From assembly GCF_007746795.1 (NCBI RefSeq), contig NZ_CP036343.1, forward strand, positions 978,480 through 1,042,479: a DNA stretch of 64,000 bases. The letters run 5' to 3'. Under the pieces are notes generated by a model. It ran no database searches. It had not been told where the DNA came from and worked only from the letters and a program-made list of their open reading frames with translations. The position numbers and the translations under genes are program-made. Positions 36,720-45,715 of this stretch are shown here, one piece after another; position 1 is the first letter of the stretch, and each line of letters starts with the position of its first letter. The stretch comes from Gimesia algae (GTDB taxonomy: Bacteria; Planctomycetota; Planctomycetia; Planctomycetales; Planctomycetaceae).

Positions 36720-36914
36720 ACTGTTGTTTCACCTAACCATTTTACCTATAATACGTTATGGTAAATTGATTATTGAGGCGACGCATATTCCGACGAATAT
36801 TCATTTTCACTTTACCGGGTTCAGGGTAGCTCCCTGTTCAGGCTGGTTTATATTGCGTTCTGTTGTCCCGTGATATCGATCAGCCTGCCCGGTGCTTTTA
36901 AGGACAGCAGACCG

Positions 36915-37886
36915 ATGAACGATGCAGAGAAACTAGGGAAGCGAGACCAGGCATTCGACGACATTACCCGGGCTGATTTATGGGCGCGTGAATGTATCGG
37001 ACGTATCAACCAGATCACGCGACACTTCAAATTTCTGACCACAGAATTCTCAGACCCTGACAAAATCTTTTATGGCCCGGTTTACCCGGCAGGAAAGATG
37101 TTTGTATCAGAAACAATTGCCGTTAATCGGTTGAAGGAACTATTTGAGAAAGACCATCTTAAACCGATCGGTCTGGAACAGTCGCTAAAGGACTTCAGCA
37201 GAGAAGATATCTTTAAGGCCCTGCGACATTACGAGCTAGCAAACGCGCACGACTTGAAGCCTGTTGAATTCCGTGGTGCTTCTCACGTTACTGCCTTGGC
37301 TGCGGTCTTTGAGGTTGGCAAGTTTATTGCAAACGAGGTTCTAGGGCATATTCAGTTGCTGTCTGCTTACTGGAAACAGGAAGAAACCAGCGAGGAGCTG
37401 GTCAGGCATAACATAACCCAAATTCAAGCAATCGCAAAAATTGCGGCCATGGTTGACGATCCGCTATTAAGGCGGCTTTTATCCCAGATGGAAATGGAGT
37501 CAATCCGGGCTGAAAGATGGCTATATGACGTCTACGGGTACGATGGGTACGAGTCTGCAGAACCAGACACAAATCAGACAGAATACACGGTTGATAATGG
37601 CCGGTTCATTACATCAACCACTATCAGAAAGACAGTCAGGGAGTTGCGGCAACTGGACCCAGATAACCCCGGCTACAGTTGGTTTCACAGTAAGAAGAAA
37701 GGATGGCCCGATCCATCCATAAAACATGGTGAGGGCAACCCTGATGTGTGGAGACTGGAAGACATTCTCGATCATTTAACCCAGACATTCAGCGACGTTG
37801 ATAAACAGACTTGGATTAACCTCTCGGAGAGTCTGCCGGAAATCGTGGAGAATGATTCAGATTGCACTGAAACAGACGACGAATAA
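36915..37886 (+). CDS. hypothetical protein at the left end of the element
   Basis: About 323 residues, mostly alpha-helical, hydrophilic, no signal peptide. Not recognised. The C-terminal part contains WPDPSIKHGEGNPDVWRLEDIL and ends acidic (ENDSDCTETDDE). It is isolated between attL and the HTH gene, the position where satellites and islands often carry accessory genes, so an accessory role such as defence is possible but unsupported. ATG 36915 is preferred, with AGGA upstream; the frame opens at GTG 36870. Confidence 0.6.
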   Translation: MNDAEKLGKRDQAFDDITRADLWARECIGRINQITRHFKFLTTEFSDPDKIFYGPVYPAGKMFVSETIAVNRLKELFEKDHLKPIGLEQSLKDFSREDIFKALRHYELANAHDLKPVEFRGASHVTALAAVFEVGKFIANEVLGHIQLLSAYWKQEETSEELVRHNITQIQAIAKIAAMVDDPLLRRLLSQMEMESIRAERWLYDVYGYDGYESAEPDTNQTEYTVDNGRFITSTTIRKTVRELRQLDPDNPGYSWFHSKKKGWPDPSIKHGEGNPDVWRLEDILDHLTQTFSDVDKQTWINLSESLPEIVENDSDCTETDDE

Positions 37887-37915
37887 GCAATCTGTAAATA
37901 AATTCACCTTCACGA

Positions 37916-37952
37916 AACCCTTCATTACCCCTTCACTTTTTAATGAAGGGTT
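37916..37952. terminator. hairpin after the left-end gene
   Basis: A perfect 11-bp stem AACCCTTCATT / AATGAAGGGTT with a 15-nt loop, about 30 nt after the stop. There is no T-run after it, so it may be a weak terminator or an RNA-stabilising hairpin. Confidence 0.45.
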
Positions 37953-38074
37953 CAAACTTAAATGTAAATTGTTGGTGCTGTTGTCTTTGTGTGGTAATGA
38001 TTGAAATCGCAAGCAGTAAGTTTCTGTATTGCGTTATCTCATACCGTATTTAACCACATATTGAAGGAGAAGCC

Positions 38075-38308
38075 ATGACAACCACACTGCAGGATCAGCC
38101 GTTGTTACTCACAGAACGCCAGGTGGCACAGTTACTCAACTGCTGCGAAAAAACAGTCTACACGCTACGCAAAACCGGAAAACTTAATTGTGTCCGTCTT
38201 ATGAAATCGGTTCGGTATTCACGTGAGGACGTAATGAGTTTCATCGAGGCTCAGACCGAGACAGCAGAAGAAACCCCAGATAATAAAAATAGCCCTGAAG
38301 CGGTCTAG
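38075..38308 (+). CDS. excisionase-like helix-turn-helix protein
   Basis: A 77-residue protein: LLLTERQVAQLLNCCEKTVYTLRKTGKLNCVRLMKSVRYSREDVMSFIE is the MerR/excisionase-type winged HTH (HTH_17 pattern). GAAGGAG precedes the ATG. It is probably the Xis-like directionality factor or an early regulator of the element. Its stop lies in the loop of its own terminator. Confidence 0.8.
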   Translation: MTTTLQDQPLLLTERQVAQLLNCCEKTVYTLRKTGKLNCVRLMKSVRYSREDVMSFIEAQTETAEETPDNKNSPEAV

Positions 38309-38328
38309 ACTTCAGGGCTATTGTTTTT
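38290..38328 (+). terminator. intrinsic terminator overlapping the HTH gene's end
   Basis: TAGCCCTGAAG pairs with CTTCAGGGCTA (11 bp perfect, 9-nt loop) and TTGTTTTT follows. The stop codon TAG at 38306-38308 sits in the loop, so ribosomes finishing the gene may affect hairpin formation. Confidence 0.85.
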
Positions 38329-38468
38329 CCGTTCGGCAACAAACAGAAAGGAAGCAAGGTATTGATGATAATATCATATGCGCGGAGTAATTCAAGGTCG
38401 ATTTATGGCATGATGGCCATGAACGGTCTTCAAGTTGTTATCTCTCCTGATTGGATCGGGGGGAAACA

Positions 38469-41141
38469 ATGATAACACCACACTACGACAAAACAGAAGT
38501 TGAGGTAAAATCCAGGGGTAGAGGCAGGGAGATTCTGACTCACTTCGGACTATCCCCAGAAGCCTTAGACGGTAAGCATGGCGAGTGTCCCCATTGCGGC
38601 GGTAAAGACCGATTCAGGGCAATCGATCCTGATAACGGCGTTCTGTACTGCAATCAGTGTTTCTATGAAAAGAATGGTGATCTGCCTGCAGCGGTTCAAT
38701 GGATGCTCGGGTGTTCCTTCAGTGAAGCCGTTAATAAAATCGGTGAGTATCTGAACGCGACACCAGCAGCGAAACGGAAGCAGGCAGCACCAAAGAAACC
38801 GCCAACCCCGTTTAATGATCAGATCAGGTTCTTAGATCCAGATCCGGCAAAGTTTGCAGAGTGGGCAGACCATAAGTCGCCAGTGTCAGTGGAAGCAATG
38901 CAGGATGCAGGTGTGAGGCTTGTTAGCTGGCCGGCAAAGGCTCTGGTGAAGTATCAGCAGGAATGTGTTGCTATTCCTGCCTATCGAACCTCAGACGATC
39001 CGTCAGGCTGGATCCTGTACCGTGTTGACGGTCAACCATTTCCAGCCATGAAGGACGGACCGGGCGAACGTAAGACGCATTTACTGCGGGGTTCAAATGA
39101 TGGTTGGGTGTATCTGGGTGGTCGATCTGCTGTTGAGGCAGCTCATACCATTATCAAGTGTGAGGGGGCAGCTGACATGTTTTCTATCGCTCCCTATCTC
39201 CCTGAAGGCGTTATCGCGGTAACAAATACCCATGGGGCAAAGTCTGCTAAGAATTGCCCGATTGATATCTTCACTGGTAAACGCGTTATTGTGATCGGTG
39301 ACACTGACAAGTCAGGCGTTGACGGTGCTTATTCTCTGGCCGGTGAGGTTCTCCCATATGCCGATGAAGTCAAAGTGATATTCCCTTATGGTGAAATCAC
39401 AGAATCAAACGGTAGAGATATCAGAGATGAGATGAACGACAACCAGCAGGCCGGTATTGATTATCAGGAGACTGTTGACAGGTTCATTCAGCAGGCAGCA
39501 GAGGCCCCAGTCTTTCGACTGCCACAGGATGAACCACAGCAGGACGACACCAGCGACCACAGCGAGGATGACGACCAGGAAGAGTATCAGCCGTTTCCAG
39601 TCGACTGTCTGCCTGCCCCAATGCGCGACTATGTGAAAGCGGGTAGGGAATCCCTTAAATGCGATCTGTCTTTTATTGCAGGCCCGCTATTGGTGGTGAT
39701 TGCTTCCCTGATTGGTGCCTCTCGAGTTCTGAGAATAACGGACGAATGGCGAGTACCGGCTATTCTCTGGCTGGTTACGATTGCCGACAGTGGCAGCATG
39801 AAAACACCAACGCAGAGCCTTGCAACAAAACCCCTTTACAAACTGCAGGCCAGAGCACATGCCCAAAACCGGGAAACACTTGAAACCTATAAATTGAACA
39901 TGGAAATCTACGAAGCCAGACGGAAAGAGTATATCAAGGAACTGGCGAAGGCAGACGGCCCCCCACCAGACGAACCGATAAGGCCAGACGATCCTAAAAT
40001 CATCAATAAGGTGGCAGGAGATGTGACTATCGAGGCGGTAGCGCCGATGATGAAGAATAACCCGAAGTGCGTAACAATTGTAAATGATGAGTTGTCTAAA
40101 ATGATCGGGAATCTGAATAAATACAGCGGTGCAAAAGGATCTGACGAAGCCGTTCTATTAGAGGGCTACAACCTAGGCACAATGCAGGTTGCCAGAAAAC
40201 ACGACCCGGTTGATATCTTCGTACCCAATGCAGCAATCTGCATTCTCGGAAATACCCAGCCTCAAATATACAGACGCATGATGAATACCAGCTATCGCGA
40301 AAGCGGTTTTATGTCGCGATTCTTGAAGATATACCCCCGTAAAACAATGAAGCAGTTTCCCGGTAAAGGAATACCAGAAGACGTCAAAGAAGCCTTAATG
40401 AATCTGGTGGAGTCTCTTGACCTGTTTCAACCTATGGAAAAGGAAGAAGGCGAATATGAACCTATCCCCGTTTATATGACCAACGAAGCACACCAGGCTT
40501 ACCGGGCGTTCCACCAGTACCACAACGAGGAGGCAGTGAGCCTATCGGGTGATCTGGCTGCAGAATGGTCGAAACTGGAAGAGATACCGGCAAGGCTTGC
40601 CCTGATCTTTCATTGTGTCGAGTGTGTTGCTTCGGGTGGAGTGGACGAGAAAGTAAGCCTAGAGACGATGCAGAAGGCCATTGAGCTGACGGACTGGTTT
40701 AAATCCGAGTCTTTACGCGTGTACCGTCTATTCGATTCTGAAGGGGATACAGGATCATCACACAACAAAGCAGAGCAACGGCTAGTCAGGTTCATCAGAG
40801 ATCAGGGCGGCAGTGTATCTGTTCGGGATACTCAGCGGCGTATGAGTTTTAAGACTGCTGACGATACCGAAAGAGCATTAGGCGAGTTGGTTAAAAAAGG
40901 CGTAGCCGAATGGGTGAACATTCCAACGAAGAAAAGAGGACGGCCAGCGCGGGGAATTTCGCTCCGACACTCTGACACTCTGACACAATCGGAAAACCCG
41001 CTTGATTCTGGCGATTGTGTTTTTACGAAACCACAGGATTCTGATTCGCGACCTATCTCAGAACCACAGATGATACCTGAACAATACGAAGATACAGCGC
41101 CTGATGATCTGGGTGAATTCATGGATTTTATGGACGACTAA
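38469..41141 (+). CDS. primase with zinc ribbon, TOPRIM and DUF3987 domain, C-terminal winged helix
   Basis: About 890 residues. A zinc ribbon at 40-64 (CPHCGGKDRFR, YCNQC) is followed by a TOPRIM-like segment at about 225-300 (IIKCEGAADMFSIAPYL, VIVIGDTDKSGVDGAY). A DUF3987 domain starts near 380, with a Walker-A-like IADSGSMKTPTQ and TIVNDELSKMIGNLN. The C-terminal winged helix (FIRDQGGSVSVRDTQRRMSF) is a paralogue of the domain in the next gene. This layout is that of primase/helicase proteins of phages and islands and should drive replication of the excised element. GGGGGGAA lies just before ATG 38469; the frame opens at TTG 38451. Confidence 0.82.
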   Translation: MITPHYDKTEVEVKSRGRGREILTHFGLSPEALDGKHGECPHCGGKDRFRAIDPDNGVLYCNQCFYEKNGDLPAAVQWMLGCSFSEAVNKIGEYLNATPAAKRKQAAPKKPPTPFNDQIRFLDPDPAKFAEWADHKSPVSVEAMQDAGVRLVSWPAKALVKYQQECVAIPAYRTSDDPSGWILYRVDGQPFPAMKDGPGERKTHLLRGSNDGWVYLGGRSAVEAAHTIIKCEGAADMFSIAPYLPEGVIAVTNTHGAKSAKNCPIDIFTGKRVIVIGDTDKSGVDGAYSLAGEVLPYADEVKVIFPYGEITESNGRDIRDEMNDNQQAGIDYQETVDRFIQQAAEAPVFRLPQDEPQQDDTSDHSEDDDQEEYQPFPVDCLPAPMRDYVKAGRESLKCDLSFIAGPLLVVIASLIGASRVLRITDEWRVPAILWLVTIADSGSMKTPTQSLATKPLYKLQARAHAQNRETLETYKLNMEIYEARRKEYIKELAKADGPPPDEPIRPDDPKIINKVAGDVTIEAVAPMMKNNPKCVTIVNDELSKMIGNLNKYSGAKGSDEAVLLEGYNLGTMQVARKHDPVDIFVPNAAICILGNTQPQIYRRMMNTSYRESGFMSRFLKIYPRKTMKQFPGKGIPEDVKEALMNLVESLDLFQPMEKEEGEYEPIPVYMTNEAHQAYRAFHQYHNEEAVSLSGDLAAEWSKLEEIPARLALIFHCVECVASGGVDEKVSLETMQKAIELTDWFKSESLRVYRLFDSEGDTGSSHNKAEQRLVRFIRDQGGSVSVRDTQRRMSFKTADDTERALGELVKKGVAEWVNIPTKKRGRPARGISLRHSDTLTQSENPLDSGDCVFTKPQDSDSRPISEPQMIPEQYEDTAPDDLGEFMDFMDD
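40965..40986 (+). repeat. 8-bp direct repeats in the 3' part of the primase gene
   Basis: CGACACTC, TGACACTC and TGACACAA follow one another at 8-bp spacing. TGACAC is the complement of the GTGTCA repeats upstream of the integrase gene (53618-53716). They could be iteron-like binding sites; they also simply encode a Ser-Asp-Thr-Leu stretch. Confidence 0.5.
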
Positions 41142-41218
41142 ACAAACGTTTTACGGTGCCTTGCTTATGTCATGGCCGGGCGCTTTTCAATCTCTTTTCG
41201 GCAACGGGAGACAGTTAA

Positions 41219-41593
41219 ATGGTAAAGGCAGTATTTCAGATCGAAGTTGAAACAGTGGGTGATCTTATCACGCTTGATGGCATGGAAGGGAAACTACAAC
41301 GAATGGTCGGTTGTGTGGGGCTGCGGGCGTTATCAGTGAAACAGGTTGATTCTGATCAGGCTGAAAGCGTACAGGCCCGATTGATCGACTGGATAGGTCA
41401 ACAGGGCGGCAGTGCTTCTGTCAGTGACATTCAACGGGCGTTCGGGTTCGATACCACAGACGACGTTGTAAGGGTGCTGCAGGCATTGGTAGACGGTGGG
41501 TGTGGCAGCTGGGTGAATCTCACCATGATTAAACCAGGGCAATCGATACGGGCATTCGAACTGGCTGCCTGCTTTGATCAGGTGGAACAGTAA
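41219..41593 (+). CDS. two-domain hypothetical protein with winged-helix C-terminus
   Basis: A 124-residue protein. Residues 1-48 (MVKAVFQIEVETVGD) resemble the N-terminus of the protein at 53219-53611. Residues 55-120 (LIDWIGQQGGSASVSDIQRAF, CGSWVNLTM) are a close paralogue of the winged helix at the end of the primase. It may regulate replication or transcription of the element. No outside family recognised. Confidence 0.65.
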   Translation: MVKAVFQIEVETVGDLITLDGMEGKLQRMVGCVGLRALSVKQVDSDQAESVQARLIDWIGQQGGSASVSDIQRAFGFDTTDDVVRVLQALVDGGCGSWVNLTMIKPGQSIRAFELAACFDQVEQ

Positions 41594-41647
41594 CCGCGCG
41601 GCGTTCGTGTGGGGATGCAACAGCACTTTTCAAAAGGAATCAAGGTT

Positions 41648-41902
41648 ATGAGTTCAGCAACAACGGAAAACGAGACAGTAGAGCAGGAAACAGCGGACGG
41701 ATACATCATTGATCCAGCAGCTGAATTGATAAAAAAACAATTCCATGAATATGTGGATTCAGAATTAAGGAAAGCGGTTGAGTCACTCGCAAAGTGTGAA
41801 TCGTTATATGCATTGATCGGATGCCCCCAAGTTGACGGTATATCTGTTGCCTTATGTTCGATTCAAAATTTTCAGGAATCATTGAGTGAGTTTGAATTCT
41901 GA
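41648..41902 (+). CDS. small hypothetical protein
   Basis: 84 residues, helical, acidic N-terminus, no motif recognised. AAAAGGA lies upstream of ATG 41648, which is preferred over an upstream in-frame start at 41609 because that extension overlaps the ribosome-binding site. Part of the plus-strand gene series of the element. Confidence 0.5.
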   Translation: MSSATTENETVEQETADGYIIDPAAELIKKQFHEYVDSELRKAVESLAKCESLYALIGCPQVDGISVALCSIQNFQESLSEFEF

Positions 41903-42097
41903 TCGACTGTGAGCGGTAGCCAGCTGGGGGAAGCGGTCTTCTCTGGCTGGTGTCTGCCATCGAACCGGAAGCAATCGAGCGTGAATGATAGCGGTTGAGT
42001 GGGTGTCTGGTGTACTTTTGATAGGTTCTTTTTCAGGCAAAACTATAACGCGGCGTGTGGCTTGCATGGCGCAAATTTTCGTCGATAGGGTGTGAAA

Positions 42098-42556
42098 ATG
42101 GGTTCGTCTTCTTCTGGTTTGAATGAGCGGTTTGAGGTAGCAACTCAAGCTGAATGCGCGCGGTTTTTCGGTCTGTCTGCTCGGACTATCCAGCTATGGA
42201 TCAGCGCTGGCTGCCCGGGTGTTAGTGGGTGCTATCCACTGGCTGACATGCTGGAGTGGGCGAAGGTCAACCGTTGGTACAAGTCTTCTGATCCAATGCT
42301 GGCCGGTGGTAGCGAGAGTGACAATCTGGAACGCTACAGGGGATTCAGAGCAGACCTCGCAGAGATCGACCTGCAGGAACGGGAATCAACGATGATCAAT
42401 CCAGCTAAGGTTCGTGATACCTACTTGGGTTCACTCCAGTTTTTCAGGGAGGCAGCAGGACAGCTGACACAACGGTTCGGCAATGGTGCAGGCAAGATCC
42501 TATCGGAAGCAATCGAGAATGCAGAGCGACAGGTTGAAAGTGTCAATGAAGAATAA
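42098..42556 (+). CDS. Nu1-like terminase small subunit candidate
   Basis: About 152 residues. An N-terminal winged helix (ATQAECARFFGLSARTIQLWISAGCPGV, YPLADMLEWAK) is followed by a helical region (YRGFRADLAEIDLQERESTM) and a C-terminal helix. This is the layout of Nu1-type terminase small subunits, which recognise packaging sites. A terminase large subunit was not found anywhere in the element. An alternative is a plain transcription regulator. GTG 42092 is two codons upstream. Confidence 0.55.
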   Translation: MGSSSSGLNERFEVATQAECARFFGLSARTIQLWISAGCPGVSGCYPLADMLEWAKVNRWYKSSDPMLAGGSESDNLERYRGFRADLAEIDLQERESTMINPAKVRDTYLGSLQFFREAAGQLTQRFGNGAGKILSEAIENAERQVESVNEE

Positions 42557-42739
42557 GGACTTACGGCAGGTGGAATGGCAAGGTGTGTACAGAATTCCAT
42601 GTGTCCTTCTGAACAGTATTAACGCGCGTAGTTTCGCCTTGGCAAAAATCGGTTGCTTAGAATCATTTTCAGGGGCTACACCACCACCATATATCAACTA
42701 TTTACCAGTAAAGTATCATTTGTTCAGGAGATCAACGAA

Positions 42740-43165
42740 ATGGGAAGACCACAAAAGGAAAGACCAGCATTGCCCCCCGGTATCGTCGGGAGTGTAGACG
42801 AGTTGGCAGCGGCAATCGGGGTTCATCGTCGAACTGTCCAGGAATGGAAGGCGAAGCATGATTTTCCCAGTTGGTCGAATGGCCGGTACAACATCGTAAA
42901 GGTTGACCGATGGCGACACGGTTACAACTTCATTGAGAACGACAACCCTTCAAGCCTGCTTGACGATATGGACCACAGAACGCAGGCCCTGATTGAGTCT
43001 CTGAAGTCTCTCCAGTCAGGCCTAGTTCAGAAGCTGTCAGAGGCTCACCAGGACGATTACGCGTCGATACTCGATGAAGCAATCGGCGGGGCTGTTAAAG
43101 ACGCGTACAGCGAAGGTGACAGCGATTACTTTTATACAGACTTCTACAAAGGCGAATCAACTTGA
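42740..43165 (+). CDS. HTH protein, possible second terminase-small-like protein
   Basis: About 141 residues: MGRPQKERPALPPGIVG, then an HTH (SVDELAAAIGVHRRTVQEWKAK) and a helical C-terminal part. MGRPQKER-type starts are common in phage terminase small subunits. AGGAG lies 9 nt before ATG 42740. It shares its HTH-plus-helix layout with the preceding gene, so the two may be diverged duplicates. Confidence 0.55.
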   Translation: MGRPQKERPALPPGIVGSVDELAAAIGVHRRTVQEWKAKHDFPSWSNGRYNIVKVDRWRHGYNFIENDNPSSLLDDMDHRTQALIESLKSLQSGLVQKLSEAHQDDYASILDEAIGGAVKDAYSEGDSDYFYTDFYKGEST

Positions 43166-43281
43166 TACCGTTCCGGCCAGCAGAAAAAAGCGACATCGGG
43201 CAAATTCAGTTTTTCGCGAAATAAAAAATCAGGGCATTGAACACCGCCACAAAAACAGTGGAGACAAAAGGAGGTCAACAC

Positions 43282-43566
43282 GTGAGACCAGCAGACGACG
43301 AAGCAAGGCAGGTTCCAGAGGGCTTGCTCTCAGAGCCATTGACGCTAAAAGCACTGGCGCAGCTGTTCAAGACGAACCGTAACAAAATGAAATCCATGCT
43401 CACACATATGGCCGGTGCTGAACCTTTCGCGGGCAAGTGGCGTGTGCCTCTTATGAAATGCCCCCCTCAGTATTTCACTGACAGAAATATTTCTACTTTC
43501 AATGCAATCGAATGCCATCCATTGCACAGGCTGTCTACCGAAAAACAAAAAAATGATGAGAATTGA
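43282..43566 (+). CDS. small DNA-binding-like protein
   Basis: About 94 residues with an HTH-like segment (LTLKALAQLFKTNRNKMKSMLTHM). The GTG start at 43282 is decided by AAGGAGGT 7 nt upstream; the open frame extends back to ATG 43237, which has no ribosome-binding site. A short, basic and Cys-containing C-terminus. Probably a regulator. Confidence 0.55.
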   Translation: MRPADDEARQVPEGLLSEPLTLKALAQLFKTNRNKMKSMLTHMAGAEPFAGKWRVPLMKCPPQYFTDRNISTFNAIECHPLHRLSTEKQKNDEN

Positions 43567-43572
43567 AAAATC

Positions 43573-43770
43573 ATGAATACCTTACTCAATGAAAACGCGG
43601 TCGCTTATTGCCTGCAGACGACACCATCAAAAGTAAAACGATGGGTGAAGACTGCAGGTTTACGAGCGGTGGTACTTCCAGATGGCGAGTATCTGATTGA
43701 CCGGGCAGACCTGCAGTTGTGGGTGTCTGCTCGTAAGGTTCCTTTACAGGTGGAAGAGATCAGGGCGTAA
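43573..43770 (+). CDS. excisionase-like HTH protein
   Basis: 65 residues: NENAVAYCLQTTPSKVKRWVKTAGLRAVVLPDGEYLIDRADLQLWV is a MerR/excisionase-type HTH with its wing. It is the fifth small HTH protein of the element and begins 6 nt after the previous stop. Whether it or the 38075 gene is the true excisionase is undecided. Confidence 0.65.
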   Translation: MNTLLNENAVAYCLQTTPSKVKRWVKTAGLRAVVLPDGEYLIDRADLQLWVSARKVPLQVEEIRA

Positions 43771-43820
43771 GGTGTTTTTACTCTGGGGAGAGACAACCAT
43801 TTTAGACACGGGAGGCAGTA

Positions 43821-44399
43821 ATGCCAGCGACAGCGACAAAAACAAAACGTGAGGAAATGCAGGATGCAGTCAGGAGATTGCCTGATCTGATGGAGGAACG
43901 AAAACAGATCCAAGCTGATATCGAGAGTATCGATCGAAGTCTGGCCGTTTGTCGTCCATCGGATGCAGATTTGCAGCTGGTGAAGGATCGATTAGAGACC
44001 ACCATCGCGAAACGTCGACGCAATGAAGTTGCAATCGATCAGGCGAGTAACAAGTTTCCTCAGACCCTACTTGAAACTTGCCCTGATAAAAGCCTGAATA
44101 AAAAACGGCTCGAGTTGTTGCAGGAGAAGAAAACCATGATTGCGGCGGTTGCTGCTGTGAAAAAAGAAATCGAGATCACAGAAACCAATATTGTGCGGAC
44201 CGAAGACCAAATCCGGCGTGATACTGAATCTAAGAATGTGGATTTGCATACTGATCGAATTGCAGAGTCAAAGGCGACTCTTAGCAGGTTCCGTGAAGTG
44301 TTGGAACGCCAGCAGGCAGCGCTTGTATCTGTTCAATCCAGTTCTGACGAAGTGGTTCAGGAAATCCAGCAGGTTAAACAAGAAATGATTTTCGCATAA
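43821..44399 (+). CDS. coiled-coil protein
   Basis: 192 residues, nearly all heptad-forming helix (DLMEERKQIQADIESIDRSL, KKTMIAAVAAVKKEIEITET). No enzymatic motif. GGGAGG is 5 nt upstream of the ATG. Possibly structural or scaffold-like, judged by composition only. Confidence 0.6.
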   Translation: MPATATKTKREEMQDAVRRLPDLMEERKQIQADIESIDRSLAVCRPSDADLQLVKDRLETTIAKRRRNEVAIDQASNKFPQTLLETCPDKSLNKKRLELLQEKKTMIAAVAAVKKEIEITETNIVRTEDQIRRDTESKNVDLHTDRIAESKATLSRFREVLERQQAALVSVQSSSDEVVQEIQQVKQEMIFA

Positions 44400-44410
44400 G
44401 GGGAGATGTT

Positions 44411-44866
44411 GTGAATAACATAAATACCCTCGGTTTTTTTGCTATTTCGGAAATGTCAGACGGATTAACGCCAGCGCAACGGCGGCAATACATCGCAAAC
44501 CGAAAACAGCAGACTCATGAATATTTAGAAAGCAGAAAACCAATGATATCAGAATTAAAATATGAGAAGCAGTACCAGGCCGATTTAAAAGCAATGGGCG
44601 GCAATCTCTCAGTCTCAAAAGAGGATTACATCGCTTCACTCAAGGCCACTGACGCAGGCGGCTTTATTGGCATGGCCGGTGTTGAATACCAGCCAGCAGC
44701 GAGCACAGCGACTCTGGAAGCGAAACCAGATCCAATGGACGACAAGTATCGTCAACAGTTCAGAGCTGATAAGGCGGTCTTAGGCGCGCAGCTCACAGCG
44801 ACTGAAGAAGAATACATCTTTTCTCTTAAAGCGACGGATGCAGGCGGCGTGCTGAATCTTCACTAA
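44411..44866 (+). CDS. hypothetical protein with an internal duplication
   Basis: 151 residues, GTG start with GGGGAG upstream. Two units of about 40 residues repeat: KQYQADLKAMGGNLSVSKED...IASLKATDAGG and RQQFRADKAVLGAQLTATEE...FSLKATDAGG. The identical SLKATDAGG makes the duplication certain. Function unknown. Confidence 0.6.
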   Translation: MNNINTLGFFAISEMSDGLTPAQRRQYIANRKQQTHEYLESRKPMISELKYEKQYQADLKAMGGNLSVSKEDYIASLKATDAGGFIGMAGVEYQPAASTATLEAKPDPMDDKYRQQFRADKAVLGAQLTATEEEYIFSLKATDAGGVLNLH

Positions 44867-44978
44867 TACATCATGGCTACCCGGTTTTTTCAGACATTAC
44901 CGGGTGGCGTTCTCCCTCCTGTCTCACCTTGTAAACTGGTTTTTCGGTGGGGCAGGAGTTTTAAAAGGAATTGTCTGA

Positions 44979-45458
44979 ATGAGCTACACTCCCAGAAACA
45001 GACTGACGCAATATTTCGCAGAACTGAAGACCAAGCCAGAGATAGTAAACCTGACCGGGTATGAAGAGATATTTCCTGGCGCTGGCGAGATGGCGATTGT
45101 ACGCGACTGCAGACAGCTGGGAATCATCATCAGGCGGCATACTCTCACAGGCCGGTTTTATCTTTCTGTTTTTGATCTGGAGAAATGCGAAGTGATTGCC
45201 AGCAAAACACCAGCGACAAGAAGCGAATTGATTCTGAACGCGAGGACCATGATTCCCGGTTTTGAATTTGAAGATATCGAAATGGTGGAAGACGTTTCCC
45301 CAGTCAGTAACGTAAATCCTCTTTACCTTGAATTGTCAGAGATGCCAGGCGTGAAACTAGGCCAGGTGCATTATTCGTTCGGGGAAAAGATTGTATTAGA
45401 TATTGCAGGTGTCGAGAGTATCAACCCATGTGAGTTGATCGGGCAGCAGTTATTTTAA
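44979..45458 (+). CDS. hypothetical protein, paralogue family A
   Basis: 159 residues. Contains GRFYLSVFDLEKCEVIASKTPATRSELILNAR, which aligns with the core of three other element genes (47592, 50471, 52284). The common pattern is an aromatic residue, alternating hydrophobics, then (A/S)xK-(D/T)-P. Not recognised outside the element. AAAGGA lies upstream of the ATG. It opens the mirror-ordered gene block. Confidence 0.55.
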   Translation: MSYTPRNRLTQYFAELKTKPEIVNLTGYEEIFPGAGEMAIVRDCRQLGIIIRRHTLTGRFYLSVFDLEKCEVIASKTPATRSELILNARTMIPGFEFEDIEMVEDVSPVSNVNPLYLELSEMPGVKLGQVHYSFGEKIVLDIAGVESINPCELIGQQLF

Positions 45459-45475
45459 CTAAGGAGATGCGAGAC

Positions 45476-45715
45476 GTGGAGAAGTACAGATTTTGCGTAG
45501 TTGGTCATACCAACCTAGACCCCAAATACAAAACGGTAACGGGTGAGATACTGCAGTTTATTAGAGACAGTGGCCCGATTCAGTGTATCTATCGGCTGAC
45601 TGATGGCGCTGTCAAACATGCTCAATTATCTGCCATTCGTGTATTTGAAACGGCAGAGGAGGCAGACAAGCTATCGAAGGCCCACAACAGAGCATTAAAC
45701 AAAGGCGGTGCATAG
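45476..45715 (+). CDS. small hypothetical protein, paralogue family B
   Basis: 79 residues with GTG start; AAGGAG is 9 nt upstream, while the in-frame ATG at 45467 touches the ribosome-binding site. Its end (IRVFETAEEADKLSKAH) matches IKVFDAQSDAITEADRL of the gene at 47273, which also starts GTG-GAA-AAG. The stop overlaps the GTG of the S49 gene by one base (TAGTG). Confidence 0.5.
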   Translation: MEKYRFCVVGHTNLDPKYKTVTGEILQFIRDSGPIQCIYRLTDGAVKHAQLSAIRVFETAEEADKLSKAHNRALNKGGA

